From: Spirochaetales bacterium
GTDB lineage: Bacteria > Spirochaetota > Spirochaetia > SZUA-6 > DRHE01
Direction: 5' to 3'
Assembly: GCA_016935715.1 (NCBI GenBank)
Contig: JAFGQJ010000125.1
Span: 1 to 11,412 of the forward strand
DNA: 11,412 nt
The notes below the pieces were generated by a model. That model did not search any database, had not been told where the DNA came from, and worked only from the letters and a program-made list of their open reading frames with translations. Shown piece after piece: positions 5,882 to 11,412 of the stretch. The position numbers were made by a program, and so were the translations under genes. Every line of letters starts with the position of its first letter. The first letter of the stretch is position 1.

Positions 5882-5957
5882 GGACTCCTCCTTCGCCCCG
5901 CATCAGCCGGACAGCTCGAACTTGAAGCGCGGCACGAGGATGAAGGGATGAGTATTC

Positions 5958-7109
5958 ATGCCAGGGCGGAAACTCGAGGCGATCTGGGCGATCTCGTGGC
6001 ATCGACGGGCCGGAGCTGCTACACTTCAATACGTGGACCTCTCTGCGCGCAGTATTGCTTCCTGGCGGTTGGCGGCTCAACGGCTGCAGAACACGGAAGG
6101 GTGTACCGTCGAACAGGTCGTGGCCTGGCTCGGTGGCATCCAGGCCCAGGACTATTCGGGCGCGAAGTGGTCGATCGGGATTCGCCTCCCCCGGATCGTG
6201 GAGCGGGAAGTCGAGAGAGCGATTGCAGACCGGCGGATCCTCCGCACATGGGCCTATCGGGGTACGCTGCACTTCCTTGCGGCCGCCGACGCAGCCTGGA
6301 TCCTGGCACTGCTGGCACCGACGGTCATTGCGGCCAACCGGCGGCGATACGGGCAACTGCAACTCGATGAGACTACCTTCTCCAGGAGCAACCGGTTGAT
6401 CCGGTCGGCATTGGAAAAGAGCGGCCATCCTTTGGCAAGATCCGAAATTTGCGAGCTTCTGGAAGATGGGGGCGTCTCTGCGCAGGGTCAGCGCGCTCCC
6501 TACCTCCTGCAAAGGGCCGCGTTGGAGGGTTTGATCTGCCTGGGTCCAAAACGCGGTCGCGAATCCACATACGAGTCCGCAGAAAACCTGACGAATGCCG
6601 GGAGCTCGCCCCGGCCGGATGAAGCGGCGGCGGCGCTCGCCGAACGCTACTTCTCCAGCCACGGCCCGGCGACGATCCAGGATTTCTGCTGGTGGTCCGG
6701 TCTTCCGGCAGCCACGGCCCGGGAAGCACTGCGAAACGCATCGTCGCTGCAGCCGATCGCCGTCGAAGACAGGGAGCTGTGGGCCGGGAGCGATCCACCC
6801 CCGGGCGTTCAGGAATCAGCCCACCTGCTGCCTCCGTTCGATGACTACCTGCTGGGCTACAGGGACCGGAGCCTGGCCCTGGATCCGGCATACTCAAAAA
6901 GGGTCAATGCAGGAGGGGGTATGATGAAACCGGTTTTCCTCGTGAACGGGAGGGCCGTAGGCACCTGGACTCAGAGGAACAAGCCGAACGGGCAGATGAT
7001 CTGGATTCAACCGTTTCACGATCTCAGCGACCGGGATTATCCAGCGGTTACACTGGCAACTCAAGCCTACGCACACTTCCTTGAAACAACGGTTGAGCTC
7101 CAAGCATGA
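5958..7109 (+). CDS. Winged-helix DNA glycosylase, AlkZ/YcaQ superfamily (HTH_42)
   Basis: Up to 383 residues, matching the winged-helix HTH_42 (PF06224) family, whose characterised members AlkZ (Streptomyces) and YcaQ (E. coli) excise alkylated bases and unhook interstrand crosslinks. Seen here: the catalytic QxQ motif as IQAQDYSGAKW (Q62 and Q64 from the ATG), the family signature RTWAYRGTLHFL (96-107), a winged-helix stretch around 146-200 (LIRSALEKSGHPLARSEICELLEDGG and following), and the C-terminal block LLPPFDDYLLGYRDRS (about 292-307) with VFLVNGRAVGTW. The QxQ form is that of AlkZ. The ATG at 5958 has GAAGGGA nearby, but its first 25 residues do not look like the family. GTG at 6033-6035 gives a 358-residue protein opening just before the first conserved helix (SIASWRLAAQRL) and may be the true start. 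It converges on the acyltransferase gene. Confidence 0.88.
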   Translation: MPGRKLEAIWAISWHRRAGAATLQYVDLSARSIASWRLAAQRLQNTEGCTVEQVVAWLGGIQAQDYSGAKWSIGIRLPRIVEREVERAIADRRILRTWAYRGTLHFLAAADAAWILALLAPTVIAANRRRYGQLQLDETTFSRSNRLIRSALEKSGHPLARSEICELLEDGGVSAQGQRAPYLLQRAALEGLICLGPKRGRESTYESAENLTNAGSSPRPDEAAAALAERYFSSHGPATIQDFCWWSGLPAATAREALRNASSLQPIAVEDRELWAGSDPPPGVQESAHLLPPFDDYLLGYRDRSLALDPAYSKRVNAGGGMMKPVFLVNGRAVGTWTQRNKPNGQMIWIQPFHDLSDRDYPAVTLATQAYAHFLETTVELQA

Positions 7110-7152
7110 CAATGGACGGACTGATCCGCTGGCCGCTACAGGCGGTCCGCCC

Positions 7153-8409
7153 TCAGCTCCTGAGCTCTGATGCAGCGAGCTCCTCCGCCTTGCTGAGGAT
7201 GTAGTGGAGCTTGTTGCCGTAGTAGGCGGCCAGGTGGGGGTTGTGGATGAACACCTCATTCCTGTCGTGCTCGAGGGTGATGTAGGATTTCAGGGGCACG
7301 ACCGGCCGTTCCCGGAAATTGAACAGACCTTCGACCCGCTTCAGCATGGTGTCGATGGTAAGGTATTGGTCGGGTCCCTTTTGCAGGGGTGTGCAGTCGA
7401 CGTCCAGGCTCTGCAGCTTTTTGATGTTGTGAACCACGTTCAGCTTCAGATCCCTTTTGGGCAGGGTAAATCGGTTTTCGATGGAGTGAAAGATCAGCGT
7501 GGTCTCGTACACCCGTGTGAGCTTGGCAATCTCGAAGCGCACGGTTTCGGCGAACTCCCTGGCCCGGCAGCTGAAATCCGTGGGAATCCCCTCCCCGAAT
7601 TTCATGCACACCCTCGACTTCTCCTGGCGCAGCTCCTTGGAATAGGGGGCCTTGAAAAAGGTGTAGTAATGATCGTAGATGTATTTGCCCATCGCCGGCC
7701 TGTGGGTCTTGGCCCGGAATTCCCGGAACAGCACATCCTCGGGAACCCGCTCGTAGGATATGGACACCGGAATGTATTCGGCGTTCCGGATTCCCAGTTC
7801 CCGCAGCACTTTGGAAACGGTGATGAAGATGTAGGGCGACAGGGGATTGAACAGGCCGCTGTATGAACGACCGTACTTCACCACGCCGGAGTAGGGATCG
7901 GTTTCGTAGCCCGGGAAGACGAGCAGGTTGAACCGCTCCCTTCCGAAAATGCGTCTCAGCTGTTTCAGGTACAGGCGCGCATAGCTGTCCCGATCGACGA
8001 CGATCGGTCTCTTGCCCAGGGATTTTCCCAGGAGATTGTACAGCCAGTGGCTCGAATAGAATGCATGCCTGTCCCGCACGCTCATGAAGGCGCCGCAGCC
8101 GCGGAGGATCGGATCGAGAGGCCCGATGAACAGGTTGTCCCCGGCCTGAATCACGGTCCGTATGCCGGCCAGAAACAGCCTGCTCTGCAGCAGCAGCCAG
8201 TCGTACTCGCTCTGGTGATCGGGGATGAAAATCAGCCGCTTGCCCGCCTCGACCTTCCTCTTGATGCCTTCCAGGCCGATCACATCCACGTCGCTGAAGC
8301 AGCCCCTGAACAGAAAATGCTCGCAGACATAGGACACGGCGCTGAGGGTTCTGCGGTTCCAGTTATGATCGAGGAGACGCAGCAGTGTCCGATCCGGTGG
8401 TTTTCTCAT
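7153..8409 (-). CDS. PlsB-like glycerol-3-phosphate 1-O-acyltransferase
   Basis: A 418-residue acyltransferase expected to put the first acyl chain on glycerol-3-phosphate (or a related lysophospholipid step) at the inner membrane face. The four conserved blocks are present in order: motif I PDHQSEYDW with the catalytic H65-x4-D70, motif II QAGDNLFIGPLDPILRGCGAFMSVRD (88-113), motif III LVFPGYETDPYSG (163-175), which binds the substrate phosphate, and motif IV YIPVSISYERV (212-222). Motif II (GDNL... GxFxxxR) is the glycerol-3-phosphate acyltransferase form and not the PlsC form. It is about half the length of E. coli PlsB (around 800 residues), keeping the catalytic core and lacking the long flanking regions. 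No clear transmembrane helix is visible. The start is ATG 8407-8409; the short leader has no good Shine-Dalgarno sequence. It has its own strong promoter and no lipid genes beside it. Confidence 0.87.
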   Translation of the reverse strand: MRKPPDRTLLRLLDHNWNRRTLSAVSYVCEHFLFRGCFSDVDVIGLEGIKRKVEAGKRLIFIPDHQSEYDWLLLQSRLFLAGIRTVIQAGDNLFIGPLDPILRGCGAFMSVRDRHAFYSSHWLYNLLGKSLGKRPIVVDRDSYARLYLKQLRRIFGRERFNLLVFPGYETDPYSGVVKYGRSYSGLFNPLSPYIFITVSKVLRELGIRNAEYIPVSISYERVPEDVLFREFRAKTHRPAMGKYIYDHYYTFFKAPYSKELRQEKSRVCMKFGEGIPTDFSCRAREFAETVRFEIAKLTRVYETTLIFHSIENRFTLPKRDLKLNVVHNIKKLQSLDVDCTPLQKGPDQYLTIDTMLKRVEGLFNFRERPVVPLKSYITLEHDRNEVFIHNPHLAAYYGNKLHYILSKAEELAASELRS

Positions 8410-8429
8410 AGGCCGTGGTCCGGACAGAA

Positions 8430-8458
8430 AGTATATTGTCTACGCGGAGCTCTGGCAA
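8430..8458 (-). promoter_or_regulatory. Predicted promoter of PlsB-like acyltransferase
   Basis: TTGCCA (8453-8458) and TATACT (8430-8435) with an ideal 17-bp spacer on the minus strand. The predicted start is near 8423, leaving a leader of about 14 bases. Confidence 0.65.
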
Positions 8459-8519
8459 CACACCTCGAGGAGAACCTCAGGGCCGCACTGCGCCGCCGGG
8501 GGCGCCAAAGCGCGTCAGA

Positions 8520-8753
8520 TCAGCCGACGCTCTCCCAGCGCACCCTGGCATCGTAGCCCAGTCGTTTGACGACCTCGGCGATCCTTTCCAGGGAACCGGG
8601 GTTTCCCGCATAGCGCACGTGGATTTCCCGGTGTGCGGCGTCCACCCGCACGTCCGACACACCCTGAACCTTTCTGCCCAGGTGCTCTATGGCATATACG
8701 CAAGAGGCGCAGCTGGCGCCGTTGACGTCCAGTATTGCAGTTTTGCCGCTCAT
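8520..8753 (-). CDS. Stand-alone heavy-metal-associated (HMA) domain protein, CopZ-like
   Basis: A 77-residue single HMA domain (ferredoxin-like fold) that would carry a soft metal such as Cu(I) in the cytoplasm. The metal site is NGASCASCVYAIE with C15 and C18; the helix after it, the strand REIHVRY and the C-terminal KRLGYDARV complete the usual HMA order. The common motif is GMxCxxC; here alanine replaces the methionine, which is unusual for a copper chaperone, though the two cysteines are intact. The start ATG 8751-8753 is chosen because the domain begins right after it (KTAILDV). The longer in-frame reading from 8810 adds 19 residues that run through the predicted promoter. No copper ATPase or metal-responsive regulator is in the window, so it may be a lone chaperone. 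It lies downstream of the 612-residue gene but has its own predicted promoter. Confidence 0.85.
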   Translation of the reverse strand: MSGKTAILDVNGASCASCVYAIEHLGRKVQGVSDVRVDAAHREIHVRYAGNPGSLERIAEVVKRLGYDARVRWESVG

Positions 8754-8761
8754 ACCTACAA

Positions 8762-8788
8762 TGTATAGACAGAGCTGCTCAGCGGCAA
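8762..8788 (-). promoter_or_regulatory. Predicted promoter of HMA protein, near-leaderless
   Basis: TATACA (-10, 8762-8767) on the minus strand with TTGCCG (8783-8788) at a short 15-bp spacing. The -10 ends 8 bases before the ATG, so a transcript would start within 1 to 3 bases of it. The short spacer lowers confidence. Confidence 0.4.
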
Positions 8789-8823
8789 CCGCGCTCGGGC
8801 TGCCCTGCATGACGGCCGGCGCT

Positions 8824-10662
8824 TCAGTAGCTCAGCACCAGCTCTTCGGTTTCCGCGCGGTGGGTCATCTTCACGTACAAGGTCTGGGTACCCTCGTCGT
8901 AGAGCCAGCCGTCGGTATAGCGAAAATATTCGGGATCCGATTTCCAGGGAATCCCGTGCATGTTCACGGATGTCATCGGCCGAATCCCCTGGATCAGCAG
9001 GTAATGGGTATCCCCGGTGGGAAAGGAGAAAGAGAATCGGTACCGGTTTTCGCTTATCTCTACATCCATCAGCCGGGAAACGGTCCATACCCAGCTTCCG
9101 GGATACAGGTAGGAGTAGAGGGGATACTCCTCGGGGGTGTAGCGCGAACCCGGGAGCAGCCGGTAGATCGACTGCGGATAGAGGGGCTGCCCCTTCGGCA
9201 GGGCATTCCCGTCTCGAATCGATATCCGCCTGGGCAGCAACCCTTCAGCATCGGCGAGATCCAAAGCCGAATGGATCAGGGACCGGCCGACGGATCCGTA
9301 GGAATCTCGATCCAGCGCGTTCCCCGCCCCGATCAGAGCCCTGCCGGCCAGAATTGAATCGTACAGATCGAATTCCGCCGCCTCGGCTCCCGCGGCTGAT
9401 TCGGAGGTGCCGAGAAAAAGTCCAAGGGGTGTTTTCACGATCGCATGCATCAGGAAGCGATCGATGATCTCCGAGATCCGCGACAGGGTCATCTCGCCCA
9501 CATCGAGGTACTCCACCTCCTCCAGATACACGTTGACCAGGTGGACCAGGGTGTCCGTATCCGCCGTTTCCAGCTGCACGCTGTCTGCCAGGCGGAGGAC
9601 CTCTTCCACCAGAGAAAAGGGGGCGTGAGCGAGGATGAAGCGCAGCAGCCGGGGCGTTCTGAAAACCCTGAAGTCCGCCCCCCTGATCAGCTCCGTTATC
9701 CTCTCCGTCTGTTGAGCGGCGCTGCGCTGGCGCGCACTCAAGAACGAGGGAAGATTTCCCAGGTAGGCCGCACTGTTGTACAGTGCCGGGTTGTCGGCGT
9801 TTTCCGCCAGCAGTTGACGGAGATTTCGCGAAATCACCGCCAGGATCCTGCGGTATTCTCCCCTTTTGACCGCCTCCGAGATCAGAGAGGTCCCGAGCTC
9901 CCCGATCAGTTCCCCGCTTCCCGGATCGCTGAGGAGTACGCCGTTCCAGTACCTGTAGGCACCGTCGAGATAGGACTGCACCTTTCCGGCGAGCTCCTCC
10001 TGGCCCACCAGCCGGAAATCGCGGGAAAACCAGTACAGATAGGGATCCGCCTCCTCCAGCAACCGCTCCACGACGATCGAGCTGCCGTCTGTTTCCGTAC
10101 GCAGGAGGAAGCGCTGCTCCTCCGCGTCGATCTGCGAACCGCTGCCCAGGGATACGTACAGGGTGCCCGCCGGCCCTCTGTGAACCAGCAGCGGGATCCC
10201 CTTCGCCGCCTCCAATGAACCCTCTGTAAAGCTGAACGGTATCGACAGCGTTCGCATTCCCTGAAGCTGACGGGGAATAATCGGCGTGATGACCACGCGG
10301 TCGCCGAGCTCTCCCTCCACCACGAAACGAAGGGCCGCCTCCTCACTCAAGATCAGCTCGAAGCCGCCGGGGAATTGAGCGTAGGACTCCAGGGCAAGCT
10401 TCTTCTGCCGGGAAGCACCGAATCCGGCGATGGCGCTCGAAGAGGGCGAGAACTCCATCCGCAGGTCGTGGAACTGCACCTGAAGATGCCTCATGCGCTG
10501 CCCGCCGCCCAGGGTTCTGGCGTACACTCCGGACACGGACAGACTCCCAACCTTCTCGGAGAACTCCTTCCTGGCATGGAATTGCATGAACAAGAAAAAG
10601 AGGATTACGCCGATATAGACTACGGGAATTACGTAGTATATTGGGGAAAGCCTTCGTTTCAT
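8824..10662 (-). CDS. Large membrane-anchored envelope protein, unknown function
   Basis: 612 residues with one N-terminal membrane helix (about 8-28, IYYVIPVVYIGVILFFLFMQF) after a basic MKRRLS start. It is probably an uncleaved anchor with the rest in the periplasm. The region 38-210 is rich in predicted beta strands (SVSGVYARTLGGGQRMRHLQVQFHDLRMEF, GTLYVSLGSGS); 225-460 is largely helical; from about 485 it turns beta-rich again and ends in a sandwich-like stretch (MTSVNMHGIPWKSDPEYFRYTDGWLYDEGTQTLYVKMTH, LVLSY) resembling C-terminal domains of some carbohydrate-active or adhesion proteins. No catalytic motif is visible and I cannot name a family. Only two methionines lie near the start and the ATG at 10660-10662 is directly after a strong promoter, so the start is secure. 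It is divergent from the TPR lipoprotein gene by 46 bases, which hints at a shared envelope role. Confidence 0.88.
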   Translation of the reverse strand: MKRRLSPIYYVIPVVYIGVILFFLFMQFHARKEFSEKVGSLSVSGVYARTLGGGQRMRHLQVQFHDLRMEFSPSSSAIAGFGASRQKKLALESYAQFPGGFELILSEEAALRFVVEGELGDRVVITPIIPRQLQGMRTLSIPFSFTEGSLEAAKGIPLLVHRGPAGTLYVSLGSGSQIDAEEQRFLLRTETDGSSIVVERLLEEADPYLYWFSRDFRLVGQEELAGKVQSYLDGAYRYWNGVLLSDPGSGELIGELGTSLISEAVKRGEYRRILAVISRNLRQLLAENADNPALYNSAAYLGNLPSFLSARQRSAAQQTERITELIRGADFRVFRTPRLLRFILAHAPFSLVEEVLRLADSVQLETADTDTLVHLVNVYLEEVEYLDVGEMTLSRISEIIDRFLMHAIVKTPLGLFLGTSESAAGAEAAEFDLYDSILAGRALIGAGNALDRDSYGSVGRSLIHSALDLADAEGLLPRRISIRDGNALPKGQPLYPQSIYRLLPGSRYTPEEYPLYSYLYPGSWVWTVSRLMDVEISENRYRFSFSFPTGDTHYLLIQGIRPMTSVNMHGIPWKSDPEYFRYTDGWLYDEGTQTLYVKMTHRAETEELVLSY

Positions 10663-10671
10663 GGAAGATTC

Positions 10672-10700
10672 ATTCTATCATCGGGATGACAAAGGTTCAA
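10672..10700 (-). promoter_or_regulatory. Predicted promoter of 612-residue protein, near-leaderless
   Basis: TTGAAC (10695-10700) and TAGAAT (10672-10677) with a 17-bp spacer on the minus strand. The -10 ends 9 bases before the ATG at 10662, so the message would have a leader of only 2 to 3 bases and no Shine-Dalgarno sequence. Confidence 0.6.
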
Positions 10701-10708
10701 CAACTCTG

Positions 10709-11412
10709 ATGCACTCAACGCTGATGCGCTGGATGCGGGCTGCCGGAATCCTCATCATGCTCCTGGGCCTCTTCGGATGCACCGGGGTCCCCGTCAGGGA
10801 GGAAGAACAGCAGCCGCCGTACCAGGAGATCCAGGACTGCATCGAAGCGGGAAATCCCGAGTGCGCCCTGAGGAAGTATCGGGATTATCTGAAAACCTTT
10901 CCGGATGCAGCGATCGACAGGCTTCTCATTGCCCGCCTGCTCGTGGCTGCCTACCGGCCGGAGGAGGCTCGTGAGGAGCTCGAGCTGCTGATCGCCGAAT
11001 CGGGGCCGACCGTCGAAACGCTGCTCACCCTCGGTCATCTGGAACGGCTTGCCGGGGAGCCTGATCGGGAGAGACAAGCCCTGGAACGGGCCCTCGAAAT
11101 AGAGGAAGGAAATGCCCGTGTTCTCGCGGCGCTGGGAACCCTCCAGGTGGAAGCCGGGGAGCATGATCGGGCGAGGCAATCGTTCGACAAGGCCCTCGAA
11201 GCGGATCCCCGGGAGCCGACGGCCCTGCGCGGGCTGGCAGTTTCGTGCCTCGAGCAGCAGCGGTACCAGGAGGCGGTCGATTATTTCGACAGGGCCGTCG
11301 ATGCCGATCCCGGCAACCCGCTGAACTACTCCGACCGTGCCCGGGGCCGGGCGGCACTGAAAGACCGGCAGGGCGCGGTGCAGGATCTGAGCACGGCCAT
11401 CGCGATGGACCC
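10709..11412 (+). CDS. TPR-repeat lipoprotein, N-terminal part, cut by window edge
   Basis: An open reading frame that continues past the right edge. It starts with a lipoprotein signal: a basic region (MRWMR), a hydrophobic stretch AAGILIMLLGLFG and the lipobox LFGC, after which the cysteine is lipidated; the next residues (TGVP) do not show the inner-membrane-retention aspartate, so the outer membrane is plausible. After a short helical pair come at least four tetratricopeptide units of about 34 residues with the typical A-L-Y/F and DP pattern: TVETLLTLGHLERLAGE, ARVLAALGTLQVEAGEHDRARQSF, TALRGLAVSCLEQQRYQEAVDYF and LNYSDRARGRAALKDRQGA. TPRs bind partner proteins, as in secretion, pilus or envelope assembly factors. 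ATGs at 10709, 10724 and 10733 are all possible; none has a good ribosome-binding site (AAAGG lies 13 bases before the first). The first is used. Confidence 0.85.
   Translation, partial: MHSTLMRWMRAAGILIMLLGLFGCTGVPVREEEQQPPYQEIQDCIEAGNPECALRKYRDYLKTFPDAAIDRLLIARLLVAAYRPEEAREELELLIAESGPTVETLLTLGHLERLAGEPDRERQALERALEIEEGNARVLAALGTLQVEAGEHDRARQSFDKALEADPREPTALRGLAVSCLEQQRYQEAVDYFDRAVDADPGNPLNYSDRARGRAALKDRQGAVQDLSTAIAMD

Noticed and set aside
5948..6370. 140-residue plus-strand frame overlapping the start of the glycosylase
   Set aside because: Different frame from the QxQ and RTWxxRGTLH motifs; composition typical of an off-frame reading.
7110..7152. Possible terminator between the convergent glycosylase and acyltransferase genes
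   Set aside because: GC-rich with short imperfect inverted repeats (around GGCGGTCCGCC), no stable stem with a T tract on either side.
7204..7866. 220-residue plus-strand frame opposite the acyltransferase
   Set aside because: Antisense of a gene with all four catalytic motifs; no domain in the translation.
8459..8519. Possible terminator after the HMA gene
   Set aside because: Small palindromes such as CCTCGAGG and GAGG-AGAA-CCTC are present, but the stems are short and no T tract follows in the direction of the HMA transcript.
9445..10218. 257-residue plus-strand frame inside the 612-residue gene
   Set aside because: Antisense shadow with histidine, glutamine and arginine-rich composition and no ribosome-binding site.
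10715..11179. 154-residue minus-strand frame opposite the TPR lipoprotein
   Set aside because: The plus frame has a lipobox and regular TPR periodicity; the minus translation is proline- and glycine-rich noise.
1..11412. CRISPR array, tRNA, insertion sequence, prophage or toxin-antitoxin pair
   Set aside because: No regularly spaced repeats, cloverleaf sequence, transposase or integrase motif, or typical toxin-antitoxin gene pair was found on either strand by reading.

Overview
The window reads as ordinary chromosomal DNA of a fairly GC-rich Gram-negative bacterium. An envelope is implied by a lipobox TPR lipoprotein, a Sec-signal protein with beta-rich amphipathic stretches and a PlsB-type acyltransferase. 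The general look (small dispersed transcription units, large orphan envelope proteins, short leaders with good -35/-10 boxes) would fit a free-living spirochaete, but that placement is an impression and was not tested by any search. I see no tRNA, rRNA, CRISPR array, insertion sequence, integrase or phage gene.

Layout. 1-1016 (minus): N-terminal two thirds of glutaminyl-tRNA synthetase, running off the left edge. 1216-1671 (plus): a GNAT acetyltransferase, meeting tail-to-tail with a second GNAT (1668-2114, minus). The second GNAT lies directly downstream of an orphan PAS/histidine kinase with a cysteine cluster (2151-3299, minus), so the two probably form one operon. 3502-3717 (plus): a 71-residue protein with a basic front half and an acidic back half. 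It converges on a two-gene minus operon, with a long inverted repeat in the junction: an SGNH/GDSL hydrolase (4402-5049) followed by a HEAT-like helical-repeat protein (3767-4405), joined by an ATGA overlap. Divergent from that operon, with facing promoters, is a secreted probable beta-barrel protein (5192-5881). 5958-7109 (plus): a winged-helix DNA glycosylase of the AlkZ/YcaQ superfamily with the QxQ motif, converging on a compact PlsB-like glycerol-phosphate acyltransferase (7153-8409, minus). Then come a stand-alone heavy-metal-associated domain protein (8520-8753, minus), a 612-residue membrane-anchored protein of unknown function (8824-10662, minus) and, divergent from it, a TPR lipoprotein running off the right edge (10709 onward).

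How the parts relate. Most units are one or two genes with their own recognisable sigma70-type promoter, so the window is a series of small independent units and not one system. The points most worth a second look are the cysteine-cluster orphan kinase coupled to an acetyltransferase, the AlkZ-type glycosylase, several -10 boxes so close to their start codon that the mRNAs would be leaderless or nearly so, the dyad over the kinase promoter, and the unexplained 612-residue envelope protein facing a TPR lipoprotein. I do not see a clearly new multi-gene system.
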